Assembly: GCF_009857135.1 (NCBI RefSeq)
Contig: NZ_CP047318.1
Location: forward strand, 4,650,001-4,714,000
Direction of reading: 5' to 3'
From: Streptomyces sp. HM190
GTDB lineage: Bacteria; Actinomycetota; Actinomycetes; Streptomycetales; Streptomycetaceae
Length of the DNA stretch: 64,000 bases
The position numbers and the translations under genes were made by a program. Shown here in pieces: positions 51,967 to 60,396 of the stretch. Position 1 is the stretch's first letter. Each line of letters begins with the position of its first letter. The notes beneath the pieces are model-generated. The model saw only the letters and a program-made list of their open reading frames with translations, ran no database searches and was not told where the DNA came from.

Positions 51967-53118
51967 GTGAACGCCCGTAAGACCAGCACGACCGGCACCA
52001 GCCGGATACGTCGCACCGCCCCGCGTCGCGCCGCCGCCGCCCTCGCGGCGTCCGCCGCGGCCGTCTCCCTCGCCGCCTGCGGGGTCGTGGACGTCGGCAG
52101 CAGCGCGGAGGCGAGCCCCACGAAGGGCGACGACATCACGGTGGGCGTTCTCTTCCCGGACAAGGAGACCAAGCGCTACGAGCAGTTCGACCTGCCGATC
52201 ATGAAGAAGAAGATCGGCGAACTGACGGACAACAAGGCGACGGTCCAGTACGCCAACGCGGACAAGGACCCGGAGACCCAGATCGAACAGCTCGAACAGA
52301 TGGTGACCGACAAGGTCGACATCATCGTGGTCGACGCGGTGGACTCCAAGAGCATCGCGAGCGCCGTCGAGACCGCCGACCAGGCCGGCATCCCGGTCAT
52401 CGCCTACGACCGGCTCGCCCAGGGCCCGATCGACGGCTACGTCTCCTTCGACAACGAGCTGGTCGGCCAGGTGCAGGGCCGCTCCCTGGTGGAGAAGCTG
52501 GGCGACAGCGCCGCGAACAAGATCGTCATGATGAACGGGTCGACCACCGACCCCAACGCCGCCATGTTCAAGGAGGGCGCCCTCTCCGAACTCGGCGACA
52601 AGGTGACGATCTCCGAGACGTACGACACCAAGGACTGGGACCCGGTCGTCGCGAAGGCGAACATGGAGGAGGCCGTCGCCAAGCTCGGCGTCGGCAACAT
52701 CGACGCCGTCTACGCAGCCAACGACGGCATCGCGGGCGCCGTCATCGACGTCCTGAAGTCCTCCGGCGTCGCCAAGGTGCCGCCGGTCACCGGGCAGGAC
52801 GCCGACCTCGACGCGGTGCAGCGGATCGTCGCGGGCGACCAGTACATGACCGTGTACAAGTCGTTCCCGCTGCAGGCGAACGCCGCCGCCGAGATGGCCG
52901 TCGCCAAGGTCCAGGGCCGCTCCATCGAGTTCGACGCCCTCGCCAAGGACCGCGTCGACTCCCCGACCACCAAGAACATCCCCTCCCAGCTGGTCCCGCC
53001 GGTCGCGCTGACCAGGAAGAACATCCTGGAGACGGTCATCGCCGACAAGATCTACACCGTCAAGCAGATCTGCACGGCCGAGTACAAGGCCGACTGCGAC
53101 GCGCTCAAGCTGAACTAG
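51967..53118 (+). CDS. Sugar ABC transporter substrate-binding lipoprotein (xylose/ribose type)
   Basis: A 383-residue periplasmic-binding-protein-fold lipoprotein. Signal (about 1-36) ends in SLAAC, the lipobox. The mature part is of the XylF/ChvE/RbsB type I group (ITVGVLFPDKETKRYEQFD, IDIIVVDAVDSKSIASAVETA, IPVIAYDRLAQG, AVYAANDGIAGAVIDVLK). It would capture a pentose or similar sugar outside the membrane. GTG start with GGAAGG in front. No permease or ATPase gene follows, which is unusual; it may use components encoded elsewhere. Confidence 0.88.
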   Translation: MNARKTSTTGTSRIRRTAPRRAAAALAASAAAVSLAACGVVDVGSSAEASPTKGDDITVGVLFPDKETKRYEQFDLPIMKKKIGELTDNKATVQYANADKDPETQIEQLEQMVTDKVDIIVVDAVDSKSIASAVETADQAGIPVIAYDRLAQGPIDGYVSFDNELVGQVQGRSLVEKLGDSAANKIVMMNGSTTDPNAAMFKEGALSELGDKVTISETYDTKDWDPVVAKANMEEAVAKLGVGNIDAVYAANDGIAGAVIDVLKSSGVAKVPPVTGQDADLDAVQRIVAGDQYMTVYKSFPLQANAAAEMAVAKVQGRSIEFDALAKDRVDSPTTKNIPSQLVPPVALTRKNILETVIADKIYTVKQICTAEYKADCDALKLN

Positions 53119-54171
53119 TGCCGCGACGGGCAACGTTCACCCCGTCGCGACGCCCGGCACGCACTCTCGCCGCACCGGGCACACGCCCCGAGTACATCCC
53201 GTACGAGGACGTGCGCCCGGCGCGCCGAGAGCACGCACCGGACGCCGCTCCTCGACGGGCAGACGTTGCCTGCCGCGGCACCAGCACCGAGCGGCTACGA
53301 CAACGACGCCGGCGACGACCACGACGTCAGCGGTGAGAACGACGTCAACGATGAGAACGACGTCAGCGTGGGCCATCACACCGGCGGTGACCGGCGACGT
53401 CAGCGGCGGTGAGCGGCCGGCCACGACCCTCGCCGCCACCGCCACCGCCGCCGCCGGCTCCGGCGACGCCCTCACGGACGTGGCCCGCAGGCGTCGGCGA
53501 GGTACGCCGCCGGCGCCCGGACCCGCGTAGGCCGCGCCCCGGCCCGTGAACGTCCGGACCGTCCGGTCCGCCCTGAACCTCAGTTCGAACGGTGCGGCCG
53601 ACGGCTTCGACCGGCGGCTTCGACCGGCTGGAGCGCGCCCGGCGCCGGCTCGCGGGCCGCCCCGGCCTCACCCGGCCGCTCGAACCTCCCGCCCCGCGCG
53701 CCGGCCCTCGCGGAGGCGTCGAACGCGTCCGTCATGACCCTTCGCACGTGCGCCGCGTGGCGCGCTGCTCACTGTCTTGTTTTCGCCGTCCTGCGGGAGC
53801 GATCGTGACCAGCGGAAACGAAGGGTTTGAAGTCCGTCCGCGCAGGGGAGTCGCTCCGCGCGAGCCACCCGTGGCCGACCGGCGCGCCCGGCTCCGTGAC
53901 ACCGACGCGCCCGGCCCCGTGACACCGCTGCGGGCGACCTCCGGACGGCCGGAGCCCCCGGCCCCGCCCCGTCCAGGTCTTCACGGACCCTCCATGCGAT
54001 CTCCAGGGATCGTTTCTTCAGCTTGTTGCAGGGCGCACTACCTGAGGGGTGGGCAAACTGTGACAGAGAGCCGTCATTTGGGGCAGTGGGACGGTGTCGT
54101 CGTGTTGCGGAGGCGGTGCGGGCCGCGCATAGTTGCGCTGCGAACAGGCTGGAACCGGGGGTGAGTTGGTC
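53119..54171. other. About 1 kb with no supported gene
   Basis: Open frames here are short, Arg/Pro-rich and look like products of GC content. It contains an 18-base tandem repeat (53321-53374) and, in the last 150 bases, a less GC-rich stretch that should be the promoter of the regulator at 54172. The place is where permease and ATPase genes would be expected after the sugar-binding protein. Confidence 0.55.
53321..53374 (+). repeat. 18-base tandem repeat, three units
   Basis: Units begin at 53321, 53339 and 53357, each opening with ACGACGTCA (a GACGTC palindrome) followed by a variable nine bases; the first two differ by only two bases. Confidence 0.75.
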
Positions 54172-55314
54172 ATGGCCGGGCATGCGACGGACGGGCATCC
54201 CCACGGTGCCGACCGGCTCTGCGAGGCCGGGGACCGGGTGTACGCCAGAGCGGTACGGCGGGGCCGTCTCCCGCGCGAGGACGCCGAGAGCGTGCCCTGC
54301 CTGGTCGAACTGGCCCTGCTGCACCCCGACCCCGACGACATGGGCTGGCTGGTGCCCACCTCCCCGCAGGAGGTCATGACCCGGCTGCTGCGCGGCGTCC
54401 ACGCCGAGGTCAGTGCCAGTCAGGCCCGGGTGGGCGCGGCCGTCGAGGCCGTCGAGTGGTACGCGGGCCTCAGCGCCGTACGGCCCGGCCAGCCGGCGGA
54501 GGGCGCGGCGATCCGGGTCCTCGACGGGCTGTCCCGCATCCGGGCGGCCATCGACGAGGCCACCGACCGCTGCACCACCGAGGTGATGACCGTGCAGCCG
54601 GGCGGCATCCGGCGCGAGGACGAACTGCGGGAGGGGCTGCACCGGGCGCTCGCCATGTGCCGGCGCGGCGTGCGGATGCGGGACCTGTACACGCATGTGG
54701 CCCGGCACGGCCAGGGCCTGCACAACTACATGGAGATGATGGGCGAGGTGGCGGAGGCCCGCACCCTCGACGAGGTCGTGGAACGCCTCATGGTCTTCGA
54801 CCGCACCGTGGCGTTCATCCCCGCCAACGCCGACCGCACCATGGCCCTGGAGATCCGCCACCCCGCGCTGGTGGAGTACCTGGTCACCGTCTTCGAACGG
54901 CTCTGGCGCCTCGGCATCCCGCTGACCGCCCCGCTGCCGTCCTCCGGCATCGCGGGCATCACCCACCGGGAGCGGTCCATCGCCGCGCTCCTCGCGGAGG
55001 GCCACCAGGACGCGGTCGTCGCCGAACGCCTCGGCATAAGCGTTCGCACCTGCCGGGCGCACATCGCCCGCCTCTCCGAGACCCTGGGCGCCGCCAGCCG
55101 CACCCAGCTCGGCGTCCGTATCGCCCAGGTGGGGCTGGACGGCCCGCAGCGGCCCCCGGCGGAGACCGGGGACGACCTGCTGTCCCTGCCCGCCCCGTCC
55201 GCCGGGCCCAGGGGCCCTCTGACGGACCTCCGCGGCGTCGCGGCGCCCGGCACGCCGGGAGTGCGCACCGAACCCCGCTCCCTCGCCCCCGGAGATCCGT
55301 CGGAAGGCCCCTAG
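54172..55314 (+). CDS. LuxR-type regulator, paralogue A
   Basis: A 380-residue regulator. Residues about 10-65 are an N-terminal domain (HPHGADRLCEAGDRVYARAVRRGRL, CLVELALLHPDPDD); about 120-250 a central domain of the type found with TrmB/PLD-like regulators (EVMTVQPGG, RRGVRMRDLYTHVARH, VFDRTVAFIPANADRTMALEIRHPALVEYL); about 265-325 a LuxR helix-turn-helix (RSIAALLAEGHQDAVVAERLGISVRTCRAHIARL). The last 55 residues are disordered. It is clearly paralogous to, and convergent with, the regulator at 55322-56338, with only seven bases between them. Confidence 0.8.
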   Translation: MAGHATDGHPHGADRLCEAGDRVYARAVRRGRLPREDAESVPCLVELALLHPDPDDMGWLVPTSPQEVMTRLLRGVHAEVSASQARVGAAVEAVEWYAGLSAVRPGQPAEGAAIRVLDGLSRIRAAIDEATDRCTTEVMTVQPGGIRREDELREGLHRALAMCRRGVRMRDLYTHVARHGQGLHNYMEMMGEVAEARTLDEVVERLMVFDRTVAFIPANADRTMALEIRHPALVEYLVTVFERLWRLGIPLTAPLPSSGIAGITHRERSIAALLAEGHQDAVVAERLGISVRTCRAHIARLSETLGAASRTQLGVRIAQVGLDGPQRPPAETGDDLLSLPAPSAGPRGPLTDLRGVAAPGTPGVRTEPRSLAPGDPSEGP

Positions 55315-55321
55315 GGGTGCC

Positions 55322-56338
55322 CTAGGGGAGCGGCTGTTCCTGCTCCAGGATCCCCGACTGCGCGATGAGATAGCCGAGCTGCGCCCTGCTGCCGCTGCCG
55401 AGCGCCGTGGCCAGCTTGGCGATGTGCGCGCGGCAGGTCCGTACGTTCATCCCGAGCCGACGCGCGATGGCCTCGTCGACGTGTCCCTCGACGAGGAGCT
55501 TGGCGATGGAGTGCTGGATGTGGGAGATGCCCTCGGACGTGGCCTCGTAGGGGGCGTCGGTGCTCAGCGGGACGGCGCGGGCCCACATGAACTCGAACAC
55601 CTTGATGAGGTAGCGGACCAGTCCGGGGTGGCGCAGCTCCAGCGCGACCTGCTGGTCGTCGCGGGTGGGGATGAACGCGACCGTCTCGTCGCAGATGATC
55701 AGGCGCTCGACCAGCTCGTCGATGGTGCGGATCTCCACCTTGCCGGCCACCTGGTCGACGTAGGCCAGCTTCTCCGGGCTGTAGCGGGCGGTGTGTTGGT
55801 ACAGCGTCCTGATGCTCACCCCGCGTTCGATCAGCGGACGGTCGCGCTCCAGGCCCTGCACGATCCTGCTCTCCAGCCGGCGGCCGCTCGGCTGGACCGT
55901 GAGCATCTGGCTCCGGCACTGCGCCGTGGCCAGGTTGAGCGCGGCGTTGATGCGGTCGCTGCCCTCCAGGACCGTGATGGAGTGGGTGCTCCCCGTCTCC
56001 TGGAGGCTGAGCGCCATGAACGGCTCGAAGGTGTCCGCGAGTTCGATCGACAGCCGCCTGCGCTCGGTGATCTCGCGTTCTATGGGGTTCAGTCGCTGGG
56101 CCAGCGCGATCGACGGGGGAACCGGGCGCAGCCAGTCCGCGTCATCCGGGTCGGGGTGGACGAGGGCGAACTCCATGAGGCAGGGCGCCGCGTCGGCGTC
56201 CGTGCGGGCGATGCGCCCGGTGCGCAGGGCGTGGGCGTAGAGGCGGCTGCCTTCCTCGCACATCTCGGTCACGCCATGGGGATGTGTCGCTTTAGTTCGA
56301 TTTGATGGCAAATCTCCACCCCCCAGGGTCCTGAACAT
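55322..56338 (-). CDS. LuxR-type regulator, paralogue B, divergent from the ADSYWP peptide gene
   Basis: Up to 338 residues, same domain order as paralogue A (CEEGSRLYAHALRTGRIA, CLMEFALVHPDPDDADWL, QMLTVQPSGRRLESRI, IRTLYQHTARY, ICDETVAFIPTRDDQQVALELRHPGL, then the LuxR helix-turn-helix SIAKLLVEGHVDEAIARRLG). The ATG at 56338 is not preceded by a ribosome site; GTG 56272 or ATG 56263 could be the true start. It is divergent from a small secreted peptide gene and is its likely regulator. The central domain may bind the peptide or another ligand; this is inference. Confidence 0.78.
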   Translation of the reverse strand: MFRTLGGGDLPSNRTKATHPHGVTEMCEEGSRLYAHALRTGRIARTDADAAPCLMEFALVHPDPDDADWLRPVPPSIALAQRLNPIEREITERRRLSIELADTFEPFMALSLQETGSTHSITVLEGSDRINAALNLATAQCRSQMLTVQPSGRRLESRIVQGLERDRPLIERGVSIRTLYQHTARYSPEKLAYVDQVAGKVEIRTIDELVERLIICDETVAFIPTRDDQQVALELRHPGLVRYLIKVFEFMWARAVPLSTDAPYEATSEGISHIQHSIAKLLVEGHVDEAIARRLGMNVRTCRAHIAKLATALGSGSRAQLGYLIAQSGILEQEQPLP

Positions 56339-56349
56339 GCAGGAACATG
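56333..56349. promoter_or_regulatory. Direct repeat GAACATG x2 between regulator B and peptide gene
   Basis: GAACATG occurs at 56333-56339 and 56343-56349, one helical turn apart, in the divergent region. It could be a LuxR-type binding site. If the regulator starts at 56338 it overlaps the start codon, which argues for one of the later starts. Confidence 0.35.
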
Positions 56350-56424
56350 ATGCATCGATTATGTGGCCATGACGTGCCCGAATGAGCCATCGTCGTATGC
56401 GACGGGGGAAGAGGGGACCTTCAA

Positions 56425-56619
56425 GTGAGGACGAAGCCGACTATGCGTAAGAGGATGCTTTGCTCGGTGCTTGTCGCCGCCTTCTCCGTCGTGCTGACCT
56501 TCGGAGCGCTGGGCGGCTTCTCCGGCGCGGACAGCGGCAACGAGGCGGACAGCTACTGGCCGTCGAAGGGGTCCGGCGATCTCGTCGTCGCGGCTCCCGC
56601 CGACAGCTACTGGCCGTGA
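56425..56619 (+). CDS. Secreted peptide with duplicated ADSYWP motif, candidate pheromone
   Basis: A 64-residue protein. Basic N-terminus (RTKPTMRKR), hydrophobic core about 11-31 and a small-residue region (GFSGA) form a Sec signal. The mature part of about 29 residues holds ADSYWP at 41-46 and again at 59-64, where it is the exact C-terminus. Repeated short motifs separated by a linker are typical of processed peptide signals. GTG 56425 has GAGGGG eight bases before; ATG 56443 is an alternative. Divergent from LuxR-type regulator B and followed directly by a Rieske-like gene (GTG after TGA). No known family comes to mind. Confidence 0.68.
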   Translation: MRTKPTMRKRMLCSVLVAAFSVVLTFGALGGFSGADSGNEADSYWPSKGSGDLVVAAPADSYWP

Positions 56620-56640
56620 GTGGAAGCGTCTGGGCCTGAC

Positions 56641-56976
56641 ATGACGACTCCACCCGACGACCGTTCCTTCCGCCGAGAGATGGCTACCGCCTACCGATCC
56701 GGTTGGCACTTCATCGACCTGGCCACCGCCATCCCCCACAGCGGTGACTCGTTGATGGTGACCGTGTTCGGTGAGCCGGTGGTGGTGACCCGGGACGAGG
56801 ACGAGGACATCCGGGCGTACCGATGTCTGCGGCGACCGCGCGGCGCGCCGCAGCCCGTACGGTGTGCCGTCCGGTACGGGATGATCTTCGTCAACCTCGA
56901 CCAGCGCGACCATCAGCTCACCGAACCGGAGACCCCGGCCTCCTCGGGCGTATCAGCCACCCCCCGCAGTGCCTGA
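56641..56976 (+). CDS. Rieske-fold-like protein lacking cluster ligands
   Basis: A 111-residue protein that resembles the N-terminal Rieske domain of ring-hydroxylating oxygenases (SGWHFIDLATAIPHSGDSLM, VTVFGEPVVVTRDEDEDIRAYR, then AVRYGMIFVNLD). The two ligand pairs are missing: where C-x-H is expected the sequence reads RCLRRPRGAP, and the second C-x2-H is absent, as though the cluster loop was deleted. It cannot hold a [2Fe-2S] centre as such. A GTG at 56620, abutting the peptide stop, would add seven residues. Co-transcribed with the ADSYWP peptide. It could be a remnant or a reshaped binding protein. Confidence 0.6.
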   Translation: MTTPPDDRSFRREMATAYRSGWHFIDLATAIPHSGDSLMVTVFGEPVVVTRDEDEDIRAYRCLRRPRGAPQPVRCAVRYGMIFVNLDQRDHQLTEPETPASSGVSATPRSA

Positions 56977-57021
56977 AGCGATTCCCCCGTCGTTTCAAAT
57001 CGCTCAGGCGCTTCCCCCCAG

Positions 57022-57060
57022 CAGCGGCGTCACCGTGACCTGAACACGGTGACGCCGCTG
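57022..57060. terminator. Bidirectional terminator
   Basis: Perfect 16-base stem (CAGCGGCGTCACCGTG / CACGGTGACGCCGCTG) with a seven-base loop between two convergent genes. Confidence 0.88.
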
Positions 57061-57150
57061 CAGGTTTCCGGGGATATTTCGGGATGTCCGCAGGTTTCGC
57101 CCCGCGGCCGTCGTAGCTGAAAATGATCAACCGCCGCCCCGGGTGACCGG

Positions 57151-57564
57151 TCAGCCGTGGCCCAGTGCCGCCGTCAGCTCGATCTCGATGACCACCCGGT
57201 CCGGGTTGGGGCGCGGGACCTTGTCGTACCGCTCCGTGTACCGCCGCACCGCCTCCGCGACCCGCTCGGGGTCTGTGCGGACGAAGGCCCGGCCCTCCAG
57301 GGTGGCCCAGCGGCGCCCCTCCAGCTGGCACACCGCCGCCAGGGCCCCGTCCGGGCCGGCGGCCAGGACGTTCCGCGCCTTCTTGCTCTGTCTGCCGGTG
57401 ATCACCCGAGCCAGTCGGGCCTCCGGGTCGTATGTCACCCCGACGGGCACCACATGGGGTGTGCCGTCCGGGCGGAGGGTCGTCAGGGTGCACAGATGCC
57501 GTTCGCGCCAGAAGCGCAGATAGGTCTCGTCGGGGGCACCCGGGTCCACGGAGTACTTCGCCAT
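57151..57564 (-). CDS. PPOX-class F420-dependent enzyme (pyridoxamine oxidase-like)
   Basis: A 137-residue split-barrel protein of the F420-dependent PPOX class (FWRERHLCTLTTLRPDGTPHVVPVGVTYD, RLARVITGRQSKKARNVLA, VCQLEGRRWATLEGRAFVRTDPE). It is of usual length for the group, which uses F420 or flavin to reduce varied substrates; the substrate is unknown. It is divergent from clpB, and the HAIR at 57601 lies in the common promoter region, so HspR may affect it too. Confidence 0.85.
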   Translation of the reverse strand: MAKYSVDPGAPDETYLRFWRERHLCTLTTLRPDGTPHVVPVGVTYDPEARLARVITGRQSKKARNVLAAGPDGALAAVCQLEGRRWATLEGRAFVRTDPERVAEAVRRYTERYDKVPRPNPDRVVIEIELTAALGHG

Positions 57565-57600
57565 GGCCCGCAACCTTACGAGTCGCCTCCCCCTCACCGC

Positions 57601-57621
57601 CTTGAGTGGAATAGACTCAAC
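57601..57621. promoter_or_regulatory. HAIR (HspR operator) of clpB
   Basis: CTTGAGT-GGAATAG-ACTCAAC matches the HAIR consensus in 13 of 14 fixed positions, 61 bases before the clpB start. A further half site (CTCAAG) lies at 57635-57640. Confidence 0.9.
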
Positions 57622-57681
57622 TTTGTGTACGTTGCTCAAGTCAGCGTGGATGAGGGCTGACACAAGGAGGAGAACGCGAAC

Positions 57682-60279
57682 GTGGACGCCGAGCTGACCA
57701 ACAGGAGCCGGGACGCGATCAACGCGGCCAGCAACCGGGCCGTGTCCGAGGGGCACCCCGACTTCACCCCCGCACACCTGCTGCTGGCTCTGCTCCAGGG
57801 CCAGGACAACGAGAACATCACCGACCTGCTCGCCGCCGTCGACGCCGACCAGGCGGCCGTCCGCGCCGGCGCGGAGAAGGCCCTCGCGGGCCTGCCCAGC
57901 GTGACCGGGTCGACCGTGTCGCCGCCCCAGCCCAACCGCGAGCTGCTCGCCGTGGTCGCCGACGCCCAGAACCGGGCCAAGGACCTGGGCGACGAGTACG
58001 TCTCCACCGAGCATCTCCTGATCGGGATCGCCGCGAAGGGCGGCCAGGCCGGGGACGTACTCTCCCGGCAGGGTGCGAACGCCGAGAAGCTTCTGGAGGC
58101 GTTCCAGAAGGCCAGGGGAGGACGCCGGGTGACCACAGCCGATCCGGAGGGGCAGTACAAGGCCCTGGAGAAGTTCGGTACGGACTTCACCGCCGCCGCG
58201 CGGGAGGGCAAGCTCGACCCCGTCATCGGCCGGGACCAGGAGATCCGCCGGGTCGTCCAGGTCCTGTCCCGCCGCACGAAGAACAACCCGGTCCTCATCG
58301 GTGAGCCCGGCGTCGGCAAGACCGCCGTCGTCGAGGGCCTCGCCCAGCGGATCGTCAAGGGCGACGTGCCCGAGTCCCTGAAGGACAAGCGGCTCGTCGC
58401 GCTCGACCTCGGCGCCATGGTCGCCGGCGCGAAGTACCGCGGCGAGTTCGAGGAGCGCCTGAAGACCGTCCTCGCCGAGATCAAGGACTCCGACGGGCAG
58501 ATCATCACCTTCATCGACGAGCTGCACACCGTCGTCGGCGCGGGCGCCGGCGGTGACTCCGCGATGGACGCCGGCAACATGCTGAAGCCGATGCTGGCCC
58601 GCGGCGAGCTGCGTATGGTCGGCGCCACCACCCTCGACGAGTACCGCGAGCGCATCGAGAAGGACCCGGCGCTGGAGCGCCGCTTCCAGCAGGTCCTCGT
58701 CTCCGAGCCCACCGTCGAGGACACCATCGCGATCCTGCGCGGGCTCAAGGGCCGCTACGAGGCCCACCACAAGGTCCAGATCGCCGACGCGGCCCTGGTC
58801 GCCGCCGCCACCCTCTCCGACCGCTACATCACCTCCCGCTTCCTGCCCGACAAGGCCATCGACCTCGTCGACGAGTCCGCCTCCCGTCTGCGCATGGAGA
58901 TCGACTCCTCGCCCGTCGAGATCGACGAGCTCCAGCGCGCCGTCGACCGGCTGAAGATGGAGGAGCTGGCCCTCGACAAGGAGACCGACGCCGCCTCCCG
59001 CGAGCGCCTCGAACGGCTCCGCCGCGACCTCGCCGACAAGGAGGAGGAGCTGCGCGGCCTGAACGCCCGCTGGGAGAAGGAGAAGCAGTCCCTCAACCGC
59101 GTCGGCGAGCTGAAGGAGAAGCTCGACGACCTGCGCGGCCAGGCGGAACGGGCCCAGCGCGACGGCGACTTCGACACCGCCTCCAAGCTCCTCTACGGCG
59201 AGATCCCCACCCTGGAGAAGGCCCTGGAGGCCGCCTCCGAGGCGGAGGAAGAGGTCGCCAAGGGCACCATGGTCAAGGACGAGGTCGGCGCCGACGACAT
59301 CGCCGACGTCGTCGCCTCCTGGACCGGCATCCCCGCCGGGCGCCTCCTGGAGGGCGAGACCCAGAAGCTGCTCCGCATGGAGGAGGAGCTGGGCCGCCGC
59401 CTCATCGGCCAGACCGAGGCCGTGCGCGCCGTGTCCGACGCCGTACGGCGCTCCCGCGCGGGCATCGCCGACCCCGACCGCCCGACCGGCTCGTTCCTCT
59501 TCCTCGGTCCGACCGGCGTCGGCAAGACCGAGCTGGCGAAGGCGCTCGCCGACTTCCTCTTCGACGACGAGCGGGCCATGGTCCGCATCGACATGTCGGA
59601 GTACAGCGAGAAGCACAGCGTGGCCCGCCTGGTCGGCGCCCCGCCCGGCTACGTCGGCTACGAGGAGGGCGGCCAGCTCACCGAGGCCGTCCGCCGCCGC
59701 CCGTACAGCGTCGTGCTGCTGGACGAGGTGGAGAAGGCCCACCCCGAGGTCTTCGACATCCTGCTCCAGGTGCTGGACGACGGCCGCCTCACCGACGGAC
59801 AGGGCCGGACGGTCGACTTCCGTAACACCATCCTGATCCTCACCTCCAACCTGGGCAGCCAGTTCCTGGTCGACCCGATCACCACCGAGACGGAGAAGAA
59901 GGAGCAGGTCCTGGAGGTGGTCCGGGCGTCCTTCAAGCCGGAGTTCCTCAACCGCCTCGACGACCTCGTGGTCTTCTCCGCCCTGAACAAGGCCGAGCTG
60001 GAGCGGATCGCGGGCCTCCAGATCGACCGCCTCGCCCGGCGTCTCGCCGAGCGCCGCCTCACCCTGGAGGTGACCCCGGCGGCCCTCGCGTGGCTCGCCG
60101 ACGAGGGCAACGACCCGGCGTACGGCGCCCGCCCGCTGCGCCGTCTCGTGCAGACCGCGATCGGCGACCGCCTCGCCAAGGAGATCCTCGCCGGCGAGGT
60201 CAAGGACGGCGACACGGTCCGCGTCGACGCCTTCGGCGATGGGCTGATCGTGGGTCCGGCGACCGGAAAGGCCCTGTAG
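57682..60279 (+). CDS. clpB: ATP-dependent disaggregase ClpB
   Basis: An 865-residue Hsp100 disaggregase. N-terminal domain about 1-145; first AAA module with Walker A GEPGVGKT (about 206) and FIDELHTVVGAGA; coiled-coil middle domain about 400-520; second AAA module with GPTGVGKT (about 608) and LLDEVEKAHPEV. It pulls proteins from aggregates together with DnaK. GTG start preceded by AAGGAGGAG. Control by HspR through the upstream HAIR is expected. Confidence 0.98.
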   Translation: MDAELTNRSRDAINAASNRAVSEGHPDFTPAHLLLALLQGQDNENITDLLAAVDADQAAVRAGAEKALAGLPSVTGSTVSPPQPNRELLAVVADAQNRAKDLGDEYVSTEHLLIGIAAKGGQAGDVLSRQGANAEKLLEAFQKARGGRRVTTADPEGQYKALEKFGTDFTAAAREGKLDPVIGRDQEIRRVVQVLSRRTKNNPVLIGEPGVGKTAVVEGLAQRIVKGDVPESLKDKRLVALDLGAMVAGAKYRGEFEERLKTVLAEIKDSDGQIITFIDELHTVVGAGAGGDSAMDAGNMLKPMLARGELRMVGATTLDEYRERIEKDPALERRFQQVLVSEPTVEDTIAILRGLKGRYEAHHKVQIADAALVAAATLSDRYITSRFLPDKAIDLVDESASRLRMEIDSSPVEIDELQRAVDRLKMEELALDKETDAASRERLERLRRDLADKEEELRGLNARWEKEKQSLNRVGELKEKLDDLRGQAERAQRDGDFDTASKLLYGEIPTLEKALEAASEAEEEVAKGTMVKDEVGADDIADVVASWTGIPAGRLLEGETQKLLRMEEELGRRLIGQTEAVRAVSDAVRRSRAGIADPDRPTGSFLFLGPTGVGKTELAKALADFLFDDERAMVRIDMSEYSEKHSVARLVGAPPGYVGYEEGGQLTEAVRRRPYSVVLLDEVEKAHPEVFDILLQVLDDGRLTDGQGRTVDFRNTILILTSNLGSQFLVDPITTETEKKEQVLEVVRASFKPEFLNRLDDLVVFSALNKAELERIAGLQIDRLARRLAERRLTLEVTPAALAWLADEGNDPAYGARPLRRLVQTAIGDRLAKEILAGEVKDGDTVRVDAFGDGLIVGPATGKAL

Positions 60280-60396
60280 TTCCGGAGTGCCCGAGGGGGC
60301 AGGTTGCCGGGTGGGGGGCAAGGGAGAGAGGGTGGGTCGTGACGTCTGGTCTCAGCGACGGCCGGACGAGCCAGACGACAGTTGGAGTGTCCAAGT

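Noticed and set aside
53118..53530. Short plus-strand frames after the sugar-binding gene
   Set aside because: Arg/Pro-rich composition typical of random GC-rich DNA; no start site; not related to permease or ATPase genes.
57151..60321. 1056-codon minus-strand frame opposite clpB
   Set aside because: Only its last 137 codons (PPOX-class protein, from 57564) have coding character; the rest is clpB antisense.
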